A stretch of 6,767 nucleotides of DNA, from the NCBI GenBank assembly GCA_002315615.1, contig DCHK01000009.1, forward strand, positions 1-6,767, in the 5' to 3' direction. Every line of letters starts with the position of its first letter. The stretch's first letter is position 1. The notes below the pieces were generated by a model that made no database searches, was not told where the DNA came from, and saw only the letters and a program-made list of their open reading frames with translations. This DNA comes from Bacteroidales bacterium UBA1754 (GTDB taxonomy: Bacteria > Bacteroidota > Bacteroidia > Bacteroidales > Paludibacteraceae). This document shows, one piece after another, positions 1-6,287 of the stretch. A program made the position numbers and the translations under genes.

Positions 1-39
1 AGCAAACAATAATGACAAGAAAATAGTTGTCTTTTTCAT
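1..39 (-). CDS. N-terminus of an exported protein (partial, runs off the left edge)
   Basis: Only the first 13 codons are in the window, reading MKKTTIFLSLLFA. Two lysines followed by a hydrophobic run of small and large aliphatic residues is the start of a Sec signal peptide, so the product is probably periplasmic, outer-membrane or secreted. The ATG at 39-37 lies about 43 bases downstream of a well-spaced Bacteroidota promoter on the same strand (82-112), which supports it as a real start with a leader of roughly 35 bases. Nothing can be said about function, because the mature part lies outside the window. The gene is probably independent of the sirtuin/DUF456 unit upstream, since it has its own promoter in the 106-base gap. 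Confidence 0.6.
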   Translation of the reverse strand, partial: MKKTTIFLSLLFA

Positions 40-81
40 AGTATATAAGGTTATACGCTCGTGCAAAATTACACAAGTTGC

Positions 82-112
82 CAAAGGTAAGAATTATTTT
101 TTTAATTAACAA
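82..112 (-). promoter_or_regulatory. Bacteroidota-type promoter for the left-edge gene
   Basis: On the minus strand a TTG (112-110) is followed after 20 bases by TACCTTTG (89-82), matching the phylum's -33 TTG / -7 TAnnTTTG arrangement. The spacer is almost pure A+T. Transcription would start near 76-72 and run left into the signal-peptide gene starting at 39. The element lies between the DUF456 stop and that gene. Confidence 0.6.
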
Positions 113-131
113 GAAGAAAAATACTTATTGT

Positions 132-151
132 TTTTAGAAGTCTTTCTAAAA
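132..151 (-). terminator. Possible weak hairpin at the end of the DUF456 gene
   Basis: TTTTAGAA (132-139) and TTCTAAAA (144-151) form an 8-bp perfect inverted repeat around the 4-base loop GTCT. On the minus strand the first arm contains the TAG stop of the DUF456 gene. The stem is nearly all A-T pairs and is not followed by a clean U-run in the minus direction, so it is a poor intrinsic terminator. It may only mark the transcript end or act as a weak pause. The repeat itself is certain; the terminator role is not. Confidence 0.25.
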
Positions 152-640
152 CAGCATTTTACACACTTCTTTGACGAAGAAAAACGTAAGAACTATCGAA
201 GCAGCAAGTTTTATGAAAACGCCTGCCAAGAAACCTAAAAACGCTCCAAATCCAGCTTTAAAAGCAAGGTTGAAAGGTTGGTTGGCAAAAAGTTCGCCAA
301 TTACGGCACCTGCGAAAGGACAAAGAATAATGCCTAACGGCCCACAGAAAAGTCCAACGAAAACGCCGATTGTGCAACCAATTGTTCCTGCACGACTACC
401 ACCAAATTTTTTCGTACCCCACGCTGGGACGATGAAGTCTAATACTTGAATAATGATGGTTGCAATCGCCCAAATTATTAGGAATTGCACACTGAAACAA
501 TGGGCATTGGTGAAATGTAAAAGTAGTACGCCGACATAACTTAAAGGTGTTCCTGGTAATCCTGGAACGAAACTTCCTAAAAGTCCGACAATCATACAAA
601 TAAATCCGATGACGATAAGAACAATGTCAATACTTTCCAC
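146..640 (-). CDS. DUF456 family integral membrane protein
   Basis: A 164-residue, very hydrophobic, glycine-rich protein that fits the DUF456 family in length and pattern; that family has no established function. About four to five membrane segments are visible, roughly residues 4-24, 34-48, 50-71, 84-115 and 125-160. The region near residues 84-115 has closely spaced glycines (for example GVFVGLFCGPLG), suggesting tight helix packing. The short segment near residues 72-83 (AWGTKKFGGSRAG) is polar and probably a loop. The start is GTG at 640-638; the next in-frame Met is 16 codons in and would cut the first helix. The GTG lies only three bases after the sirtuin stop, so the two genes should be co-transcribed and probably translationally coupled. 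No promoter is seen between them. Family assignment is from memory of the pattern, not from a search. Confidence 0.8.
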   Translation of the reverse strand: MESIDIVLIVIGFICMIVGLLGSFVPGLPGTPLSYVGVLLLHFTNAHCFSVQFLIIWAIATIIIQVLDFIVPAWGTKKFGGSRAGTIGCTIGVFVGLFCGPLGIILCPFAGAVIGELFANQPFNLAFKAGFGAFLGFLAGVFIKLAASIVLTFFFVKEVCKMLF

Positions 641-643
641 GTG

Positions 644-1321
644 TTATTTCATTTTGTTTAGTTCGACAATTAAATCTTTTACACCTTCTGTTGCTTTTTT
701 GGCGATGCAAGTTACCTCGCAAAATGTATTTGCTGGTTTGGGGTCAATAAGAAAAATAGGAGCAGTTTTGGGTACGTAATTCAATAATCCTGCTGCTGGA
801 TAAACTTGTAGCGAAGTACCAATTACAACCACAATGTCAGCCGAAGCAACAACGGGAATTGCTTGTTCAAATTCAGGTACTGCTTCGCCAAACCAAACTA
901 TGAAAGGGCGCATTTGAGTACCACCAATCTTGTCTCCAATGTTTATTTCGCCGTAACCGATGTCTTTTACCTCGGTTTTGCTTTCGTTGCAGGCTTTTGT
1001 CAGTTCGCCGTGAAGGTGAATGACATTGCTACTACCAGCCCTTTCGTGCAAATTATCAACGTTTTGCGTAACGATTGTTACGTCGAAATCTTTTTCTAAT
1101 TCGGCAATTGCAAGGTGTGCGGTATTGGGTTTCTTGTCTTTCAGTCCGGTGCGTAGCATATTGTAAAAATCGAGCATTAATTTGGGGTTACGAAACCAAC
1201 CATTAATGTCGGCAACATCGGCTACGTTGTAGTTTTCCCACATCCCGTCGCTATCGCGAAATGTACTGATTCCGCTTTCGGCACTTATGCCTGCTCCTGT
1301 AATAAAAACAAGTTTTTTCAT
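644..1321 (-). CDS. cobB: Sir2-type NAD-dependent protein deacylase (sirtuin), zinc-site cysteines largely missing
   Basis: Sirtuins remove acyl groups from lysines while consuming NAD+, giving nicotinamide and O-acyl-ADP-ribose. Counting from the ATG at 1321 (225 residues), the NAD-binding motif GAGISAESGISTFR is at 9-22, TQNVD at 85-89, and HLHGE at 102-106 with catalytic His104. WFGE (143-146) and GTSLQVYPAAG (from about 168) complete the Rossmann core. Between HLHGE and WFGE, where many sirtuins carry four zinc-binding cysteines, only Cys111 is present. The Tyr of the SIRT5/CobB acyl-selectivity pair is present (Tyr53), but the Arg position three residues on is Leu56, with Arg57 next to it. 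An upstream ATG at 1339 is in frame, but it lies one base after a -7 box (1341-1348), so 1321 is the better start; homologues as I recall them also begin MKKLVFxTGAG. First gene of a unit with DUF456. Sirtuin identity is firm; substrate and the gene symbol are less so. Confidence 0.9.
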   Translation of the reverse strand: MKKLVFITGAGISAESGISTFRDSDGMWENYNVADVADINGWFRNPKLMLDFYNMLRTGLKDKKPNTAHLAIAELEKDFDVTIVTQNVDNLHERAGSSNVIHLHGELTKACNESKTEVKDIGYGEINIGDKIGGTQMRPFIVWFGEAVPEFEQAIPVVASADIVVVIGTSLQVYPAAGLLNYVPKTAPIFLIDPKPANTFCEVTCIAKKATEGVKDLIVELNKMK

Positions 1322-1340
1322 AAAATTGTTCGTTTGCATA

Positions 1341-1348
1341 CAAAGATA
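1341..1348 (-). promoter_or_regulatory. -7 element upstream of the sirtuin/DUF456 unit
   Basis: TATCTTTG on the minus strand matches TAnnTTTG exactly. It ends one base before the upstream in-frame ATG at 1339-1337, so a transcript starting a few bases downstream would begin in or just after that ATG and reach the ATG at 1321 with a leader of about 10-15 bases. No TTG lies at the ideal distance; the nearest T-rich match (CTTTTG, 1368-1363) is only about 14 bases upstream. The upstream half of the promoter is therefore weak. Confidence 0.5.
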
Positions 1349-1418
1349 AAAATAAATAGAAACAAAAGTGAATAAAAAGTCTTTTTTCTCTTGTGGTGAT
1401 AAATTGCTAAAATTTCAG

Positions 1419-1426
1419 TATTTTTG
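1419..1426 (+). promoter_or_regulatory. -7 element upstream of the dCMP deaminase/protease unit
   Basis: TATTTTTG matches TAnnTTTG and sits 21 bases before the ATG at 1448. A TTG at 1391-1393 is 25 bases upstream and one at 1404-1406 is 12 bases upstream; neither is ideally spaced. The element overlaps an in-frame TTG at 1424, which argues against that codon as the start of translation. It is back to back with the sirtuin promoter in a gap of about 125 bases. Confidence 0.5.
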
Positions 1427-1447
1427 TGCGATTTTTTTGGAAAAATT

Positions 1448-1882
1448 ATGATGAACGAAAAACAAAGGAAGTTGGATTGTCGCTATTTGCAAATGGCGCG
1501 TATATGGGCAAAAAACTCGTATTGCCAACGTCGTCAGGTGGGTGCGCTCATTGTGAAAAATAAAATGATTATTTCTGATGGTTACAATGGCACACCAATG
1601 GGTTTTGAAAATATTTGTGAAGACGAAAACGGACTTTCAAAACCATACGTTCTACATGCCGAAGCAAATGCCATTACCAAAGTTGCGCGTTCGGGCAATA
1701 GTAGCGAAGGTGCTACACTTTACGTTACTGCTTCGCCTTGTATAGAGTGTGCCAAACTCATTATCCAATCTGGTATAGTTCGTGTAGTTTATTGCGAAAA
1801 ATACCGTTTGACCGATGGTATAGATTTGCTCCAACGTGCTGGTATTGAAGTAGTTTTTGTAGAAAACACTGAATGTGAATAG
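1448..1882 (+). CDS. comEB: Deoxycytidylate (dCMP) deaminase, ComEB type
   Basis: This zinc enzyme converts dCMP to dUMP, feeding thymidylate synthase in the cytoplasm. The product is 144 residues from the first of two adjacent ATGs (1448 and 1451; the second is equally possible). The zinc and catalytic motif is complete: HAE with His70 and Glu72, then PCIEC with Cys98 and Cys101. Other family hallmarks are RRQVGALIVK near 28-37, SDGYNGTPMGFEN near 43-55, and GATLYVTASPC leading into the zinc cysteines. Length and motif order are normal. An in-frame TTG at 1424 would add eight residues (MCDFFGKI) with no family likeness and falls in a promoter element, so it was not used. A weak purine stretch (GGAAAAA near 1439) precedes the ATG. 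The S41 protease follows after 19 bases and is probably co-transcribed. The symbol follows Bacillus usage; no competence genes are nearby. Confidence 0.93.
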   Translation: MMNEKQRKLDCRYLQMARIWAKNSYCQRRQVGALIVKNKMIISDGYNGTPMGFENICEDENGLSKPYVLHAEANAITKVARSGNSSEGATLYVTASPCIECAKLIIQSGIVRVVYCEKYRLTDGIDLLQRAGIEVVFVENTECE

Positions 1883-1901
1883 TTTTTTTGTAATTTTTTA
1901 T

Positions 1902-3515
1902 ATGAAAAAAGTTTTATTACCGATTTTGCTGTCGTTGGCTCTTTGTATTGGGTTGTTAATCGGCAACTTTTACGCAAATCGTGCAAACTATGCTCAACGT
2001 CAAAACGAGATGTCTTTGTTTCCGCAGTTGGGTCGCAACGACAAACTCGATGCTTTGCTTTCTCTTATCCAAAATAATTATTACGAAGATGTCAATATAG
2101 ATACTGTAGTTGAGAGCGTTATTCCTGAAATTTTGGCTCAACTCGATCCTCATTCTTCATATATTCCAAAAGAAGATTTGCAAACTGTGAACGAAGACCT
2201 CGAAGGCAGTTTCTATGGCGTAGGAATTCAATTTAACATTCAAAATGATACGGTAATGATTGTGGCGGTGATAAGTGGTGGTCCGAGCGAGAGACTTGGC
2301 ATTCTTCCCGGCGATCGTATTGTTGAGGTAAACGATTCTGCGTTTGTTGGAGAAAATATTACCAATGAATTGGTACTTAAAAAATTGCGAGGAAAACTCA
2401 ATACAAAAGTCCGTGTGGGTATTAAAAGAAATGGCAACAAGGATATACTGAAGTTTGATATTACTCGTGCCGAAATTCCTCTCACAAGTGTTGATTCGTG
2501 GTATAAAATTGCTCCAAAAATTGGATACATAAAAGTGAGCAAATTTGGTGCAACAACCTATAATGAATTTCTCACTGCATTGTTGTCGCTCCAAAAACAA
2601 GGTTGTGCCAAATATATTATCGATTTGCGTAGCAATCCTGGTGGTTATCTTGAGGCTGCCACGGCTATGGTGAACGAATTTTTACCTAAAGGACAATTGA
2701 TTGTTTATACAGAAGGTAAAACCTATCCACGTGAAAATGCCTATTCTGATGGTACTAGTTCTTGCCAAAATGCGCAAGTCGCTGTACTTTTAGATGAATG
2801 GTCGGCATCGGCAAGCGAAATTTTTGCAGGTGCTATTCAAGACAATGATAGGGGAGTGATTATTGGTCGTCGTTCGTTTGGTAAGGGACTTGTGCAAAAT
2901 CAAATAGCATTCCCCGATAGTTCAGCTGTGCGATTGACGATTGCTCGTTATTTTACACCTTCGGGCAGATGTATTCAAAAACCTTTTGAACGTGGAAAAT
3001 CTGCCGATTACGAGAATGATATTATGAACCGATATTTGCGTGGCGAATTTGATGCACAAGATAGCATAAAATTCAACGATTCGTTGAAATACGAAACTAT
3101 CGGTGGACGTACGGTTTATGGTGGTGGTGGAATTATGCCCGATATTTTTGTGGCACGAGATACGTTGCTGAACACTGCGTACTACAATAAATTGTTAAAT
3201 TTGGGTTACATTTATCAATTTTCGTTCAAATATGCAGACGAGAATCGCTCGGTATTGAAACGATACAAATCTTGGACTGAACTTACACAATATCTTAAGC
3301 AGTGCGATTTGTTGAATAAAATGGCTGATTTTGCCGAACAAAAAGGAGTGAAGAAAAATCCGTATAGTTTGGAAAAATCAAAACCATTGTTCCAAAATTT
3401 GCTCGAAGCATACATTTGTCGTGATATTCTTGGCGACGAAGGTTTTTATCCAGTGCTAAATTCTGAAGACAACACGGTGAAACGTGCTGTACAAGAGTTG
3501 GAGAAAAAAGATTAA
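1902..3515 (+). CDS. S41 family C-terminal processing peptidase with PDZ domain
   Basis: A serine protease of the CtpA/Prc/Tsp family, acting in the periplasm on C-termini of envelope proteins. The product is 537 residues. Residues 1-25 (KK, then a long aliphatic run) form a signal peptide or membrane anchor. The conserved LDPHSSYI is at 81-88, a PDZ domain (YGVGI onward) spans roughly 105-178, and the protease core follows with LRSNPGG at 242-248. The Ser-Lys dyad is visible: SASASE with Ser303 in the middle position, and GKG with Lys328, exactly 25 residues later as in E. coli Prc (S430/K455); Gln332 matches Prc Q459. The core ends with GGGGIMPD (407-414), and about 120 residues of charged, partly helical sequence follow, a tail I recall as usual in Bacteroidota. 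The start is ATG at 1902; a GTG at 1875 overlaps the deaminase gene and adds nine residues before the signal peptide. The stop overlaps the convergent ABC-F stop. Specific substrates cannot be deduced. Confidence 0.92.
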   Translation: MKKVLLPILLSLALCIGLLIGNFYANRANYAQRQNEMSLFPQLGRNDKLDALLSLIQNNYYEDVNIDTVVESVIPEILAQLDPHSSYIPKEDLQTVNEDLEGSFYGVGIQFNIQNDTVMIVAVISGGPSERLGILPGDRIVEVNDSAFVGENITNELVLKKLRGKLNTKVRVGIKRNGNKDILKFDITRAEIPLTSVDSWYKIAPKIGYIKVSKFGATTYNEFLTALLSLQKQGCAKYIIDLRSNPGGYLEAATAMVNEFLPKGQLIVYTEGKTYPRENAYSDGTSSCQNAQVAVLLDEWSASASEIFAGAIQDNDRGVIIGRRSFGKGLVQNQIAFPDSSAVRLTIARYFTPSGRCIQKPFERGKSADYENDIMNRYLRGEFDAQDSIKFNDSLKYETIGGRTVYGGGGIMPDIFVARDTLLNTAYYNKLLNLGYIYQFSFKYADENRSVLKRYKSWTELTQYLKQCDLLNKMADFAEQKGVKKNPYSLEKSKPLFQNLLEAYICRDILGDEGFYPVLNSEDNTVKRAVQELEKKD

Positions 3516-5389
3516 ATTTCGCTCAATTCGAGCCAACGCATTGTTTTTTCGTCAATAAGGTTTGAAACCTCGCTGTATCGTGCAGATTTTTTCACGATTT
3601 CGTCGTTAGTTAAAGAACCATCGGATAGTTCTTGTTCGATGGTTTTCTTTTCGGTTTCGAGGGTTTCAATGTCTTTTTCGAGTTGCTCAAATTCCTTTTG
3701 CTCTTTGTAAGAAAGTTTTTTCTTCTCTTTTGGTTTGCTTTCGGTTGGTGCCGATGCTTTTTGCTCGGTTTTTTCGGCACGACGTTCTTCTTGTTGCTTT
3801 GCTTCTTTCCATAGGCGAAAGTCGGTGTAATTGCCAGGGAAATCTTTGATTTTTGCATCGCCTTCAAAGTAGAGCAAATGGTCAACAACCTTGTCCATAA
3901 AGTAGCGGTCGTGCGAAACGACTATCACGCAACCTTTGAACGATTGCAAGTATTGTTCCAAAATGCTCAGCGTAACAATATCGAGGTCGTTTGTCGGCTC
4001 GTCGAGGACAAGGAAATTCGGATTTTTGATAAGCACCGTGCAGAGATAAAGCCTTCTTTTTTCGCCTCCGCTCAGTTTGTACACGTAGTTGTGTTGTGCT
4101 TGTGGCGTGAAAAGAAAATGCTCCAAAAATTGCGAAGCACTCATTCGTCTGCCACCGCCGAGGTCAATGTCATCAGCAATGTTGCGTACTACGTCAATCA
4201 CTTTGGTTTGTTCGTCAAATTTCATACCCATCTGACCGTAATAGCCAAAATTAACCGTTTCGCCAATGTCGAAAGTACCACTATCTGACTTCACTTCGCC
4301 CATCAACATTCGTAAGAAAGTTGTTTTGCCAGTACCATTTCTTCCTACAATTCCTAATTTTTCGAATCTGCTGAAGTTGTAATAGAAATTGTCGAGAATT
4401 TTTAAGTCGCCAAAAGATTTGCTGATGTATTTTGCCTCAAAAATCTTATTGCCAATGTACGACGATTTTACTTCAAGTTTTACTTTATCGTCGTTGTATG
4501 TTTGTTTTGCTTTTTTCTCAGTGTCGTAAAATGCGTCGATGCGCGACTGTGCTTTTGTTCCTCGTGCTTGTGGTTGGCGACGCATCCATTCAAGTTCTCG
4601 GCGATAGAGGTTATTGGCTTTTTGCACTTCCGATGCCTCATTTTGCAGTCTTTCGTCACGTTTCTCAAGGTAGTACGAGAAATTGCCTTTGTACTGAAAA
4701 ATTGTTTGTCGGTCAATCTCTATAATCTCGTTGCAAACTCGGTCAAGGAAGTAACGGTCGTGTGTAACAATCAGCAAAGTCATTGTGCTGTTTCGCAAAA
4801 AATCTTCGAGCCATTCTACCATTTCAAGGTCGAGGTGGTTGGTGGGTTCGTCAAGTATCAGCAAATCTGGTTCGGTAATAAGCGCATTTGCCAAAGCCAC
4901 ACGTTTTATTTGTCCGCCCGAAAGTTCTTCTATTGGTTGCTCAAGGTTGTGAATGTTCAGTTTGCCAAGAATTTGCTTCACTTTTGTTTCAAAATCCCAA
5001 GCGTGTAGCATATCCATTTTGGCAAGAACTTCATCGAATTTATCGTTTTGTATGCCTTTTTCTTGTAGTTGAATTAGTCGTTCGTACTCGGCAATGGTGT
5101 GCACTACATCGTTGTTGCTCTGAAAGCAAGCATCAAGTACGTTGCTTCCACTTGTGTATTGTGGCGCTTGTTCCAAAATGCTTACTCGCAGATCTTTACG
5201 AAACGAGATTGTTCCTTCGTCGTAACTTTCTTTACCTGCAATAATGTTGAGTAGGGTAGTTTTGCCCATACCATTTTTGGCAATGAGTGCAACCTTTTGT
5301 CCTTCGCTGATGCCGAAAGAAATATTTTGGAATAATATTTTTTCGCCAAACGATTTGGTAAGATTCTCTATTTGCAAGTAACTGACCAC
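3512..5389 (-). CDS. ABC-F family ATPase, Uup type (two ABC domains, ribosome-associated)
   Basis: ABC-F proteins have paired ATPase domains and no membrane part; they bind the ribosome near the E site or act on branched nucleic acids. Counting from GTG at 5389 (625 residues): Walker A1 AKNGMGKTT with Lys43, signature LSGGQ near 155, Walker B LLILDEPTN with Asp180/Glu181; a basic helical linker with RRQPQARGTKAQSR, typical of the ABC-F arm; Walker A2 GRNGTGKTT with Lys355, signature LSGGE 439-443, Walker B FLVLDEPTN with Asp463/Glu464. Both catalytic glutamates are present. A Lys/Glu-rich linker and a predicted coiled coil near 565-600 form the C-terminal domain found in Uup. In Walker A1 the usual first Gly is Ala37. 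A longer reading from TTG at 5413 begins inside a -7 box and adds only MCPKKKKI; GTG 5389 gives a start at SYLQIENLTKSFG. Single-gene unit, divergent from the VC0807-like gene. Uup against another ABC-F subgroup is judged by the C-terminal domain only. Confidence 0.92.
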   Translation of the reverse strand: MVSYLQIENLTKSFGEKILFQNISFGISEGQKVALIAKNGMGKTTLLNIIAGKESYDEGTISFRKDLRVSILEQAPQYTSGSNVLDACFQSNNDVVHTIAEYERLIQLQEKGIQNDKFDEVLAKMDMLHAWDFETKVKQILGKLNIHNLEQPIEELSGGQIKRVALANALITEPDLLILDEPTNHLDLEMVEWLEDFLRNSTMTLLIVTHDRYFLDRVCNEIIEIDRQTIFQYKGNFSYYLEKRDERLQNEASEVQKANNLYRRELEWMRRQPQARGTKAQSRIDAFYDTEKKAKQTYNDDKVKLEVKSSYIGNKIFEAKYISKSFGDLKILDNFYYNFSRFEKLGIVGRNGTGKTTFLRMLMGEVKSDSGTFDIGETVNFGYYGQMGMKFDEQTKVIDVVRNIADDIDLGGGRRMSASQFLEHFLFTPQAQHNYVYKLSGGEKRRLYLCTVLIKNPNFLVLDEPTNDLDIVTLSILEQYLQSFKGCVIVVSHDRYFMDKVVDHLLYFEGDAKIKDFPGNYTDFRLWKEAKQQEERRAEKTEQKASAPTESKPKEKKKLSYKEQKEFEQLEKDIETLETEKKTIEQELSDGSLTNDEIVKKSARYSEVSNLIDEKTMRWLELSEI

Positions 5390-5410
5390 GATTTTCTTTT
5401 TTTTCGGGCA

Positions 5411-5418
5411 CAAAGTTA
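5411..5418 (-). promoter_or_regulatory. -7 element upstream of the ABC-F gene
   Basis: TAACTTTG on the minus strand matches TAnnTTTG. It ends 21 bases before the GTG start at 5389, leaving a short A-rich leader (CCCG followed by a run of A and G). No TTG lies 19-21 bases upstream, so the -33 half is not recognisable. The element overlaps an in-frame TTG codon (5413-5411), which rules that codon out as a likely start. Confidence 0.5.
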
Positions 5419-5439
5419 ATTATTTATGCTTGACTATAC

Positions 5440-5453
5440 TTTGAATATTCAAA
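5440..5453. promoter_or_regulatory. 14-bp perfect palindrome, candidate operator
   Basis: TTTGAATATTCAAA is a perfect palindrome in the divergent region between the ABC-F and VC0807-like genes. It lies just upstream of the TTG (5458-5460) of the rightward promoter and 22 bases upstream of the -7 box of the leftward gene, so a protein bound there could affect both. The half-site TTTGAATAT recurs at 5485-5493, across the end of the rightward -7 box and the first two bases of the start codon. No regulator is encoded nearby, and AT-rich palindromes can arise by chance. Confidence 0.35.
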
Positions 5454-5457
5454 ATAG

Positions 5458-5488
5458 TTGCGTAATTTTACAATGACTAATATGTTTG
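5458..5488 (+). promoter_or_regulatory. Bacteroidota-type promoter for the VC0807-like gene
   Basis: TTG at 5458-5460 is followed after exactly 20 bases by TATGTTTG at 5481-5488, a well-spaced match to -33 TTG / -7 TAnnTTTG. Transcription would start within about 4-9 bases of the box, yet the gene's ATG is at 5492. The message would then be nearly or fully leaderless, or translation begins further in (see finding). Confidence 0.55.
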
Positions 5489-5491
5489 AAT

Positions 5492-6208
5492 ATGGAAGAC
5501 ACTACGAAGCAAAAAAAAGATAATGTGTTACTTAATCTTTGTTGTAGCATTATTATTCCCATTATTATACTTTCAAAATTTTCAAAACCCGAATATTTAG
5601 GTGCGACATACGGATTGATAATCGCACTTTGTTTCCCACTTGGATATGGAATTTATTATTACATAAAGACAAGAAAATCTAATTTTATTTCCATTCTTGG
5701 TTTTGTCAGTATTTTGCTGACGGGCTCAATAGGTTTGCTGAATTTGCCGTCGGAGTGGATTGCCTACGAGCGTGCTATGATTCCTTTTTTGATAGGTGTG
5801 GCAGTACTTGTAAGTTTGAAAACAAAATATCCTCTTGTGCGTACATTTTTGTACAACGATGCAATTTTTGACGTGGAAAATATCAACAAAAAGTTGGAAG
5901 AAAAAGGAAACGTAAAATTGTTCGAAAAACAAATGAGTCGTTCGTCGGTATGGTTGGCACTCACGTTTTTCGTTACTGCGATTGTCAATTTTGTAGTGGC
6001 AAAAATTGTAGTTGTTCACGCCACAGGGACTGCCGAATTTAATGCCGAATTGGCAAAAATGAAATTGATTAGTTTGGGTGTTGTTGCCATACCTTCAACC
6101 ATAGCGTTGTTTTTCATTTTGCAATATCTGCTCAAATCGTTGCAAAAACTTTCCGACATTCCTATGGACGACCTATACGCTCCAGCCCTCAGGGAGAAGA
6201 TGAAATAG
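5492..6208 (+). CDS. VC0807-like six-helix membrane protein of unknown function
   Basis: A 238-residue inner-membrane protein whose pattern matches the VC0807 family as I recall it: an N-terminal NxLLNLxxxIIIPIIILSKFS helix, FPLGYG near 48-53, a Ser/Gly-rich LGFVSILLTGSIGLLNL near 69-85, and PLVRTFLYN in the middle. About six membrane segments are visible, roughly at 12-29, 36-58, 65-83, 91-108, 152-176 and 192-214, with a charged stretch at about 118-148 (NINKKLEEKGNVKLFEKQ) as the main loop. No catalytic motif or signal peptide is seen. Some relatives are annotated as related to intracellular septation protein A, but no function is established. ATG 5492 was preferred over the in-frame TTG at 5486, which is part of the -7 box; GTG at 5525, immediately before LLNLCC, is a later alternative. 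The gene stands alone, followed by about 200 bases before guaA. Confidence 0.75.
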   Translation: MEDTTKQKKDNVLLNLCCSIIIPIIILSKFSKPEYLGATYGLIIALCFPLGYGIYYYIKTRKSNFISILGFVSILLTGSIGLLNLPSEWIAYERAMIPFLIGVAVLVSLKTKYPLVRTFLYNDAIFDVENINKKLEEKGNVKLFEKQMSRSSVWLALTFFVTAIVNFVVAKIVVVHATGTAEFNAELAKMKLISLGVVAIPSTIALFFILQYLLKSLQKLSDIPMDDLYAPALREKMK

Positions 6209-6287
6209 AATATAGCATATTGTGAAGAGTTGAGAGAAATTTTAACGATTAAACGAATAAATACTTGCTTCCTATATTAGTTGTTAA

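Noticed and set aside
171..449. Open frame of 92 codons on the plus strand opposite the DUF456 gene
   Set aside because: Lys/Pro-rich reading of the complement of a membrane protein; no promoter and no family resemblance.
1424..1447. TTG at 1424 as the start of the dCMP deaminase
   Set aside because: It lies inside the -7 box 1419-1426 and the added residues have no family likeness; ATG 1448/1451 fits homologues.
1875..1901. GTG at 1875 as the start of the S41 protease
   Set aside because: It overlaps the end of the deaminase gene and places nine residues before a normal MKK signal peptide; ATG 1902 is better.
2157..2600. Open frame of 147 codons on the minus strand inside the protease gene
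   Set aside because: It is antisense to a well-conserved PDZ/protease region, with a Cys/His/Asn/Phe-rich composition typical of reverse-strand reading, and has no promoter.
4502..5008. Open frame of 168 codons on the plus strand inside the ABC-F gene
   Set aside because: Antisense to conserved ATPase motifs; composition rich in Cys, Phe and Val as expected for a complementary frame, and no recognisable domain.
3512..5389. Antibiotic-resistance ABC-F (ribosome protection)
   Set aside because: The C-terminal coiled-coil domain points to the Uup-type housekeeping group; nothing in the context suggests resistance or mobility.
5390..5413. TTG at 5413 as the start of the ABC-F gene
   Set aside because: It forms the last three bases of the -7 box TAACTTTG, so it would not be on the message.
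6209..6221. AATAT-AGC-ATATT hairpin as terminator of the VC0807-like gene
   Set aside because: Five A-T pairs only and no T-run after it; too weak to call.
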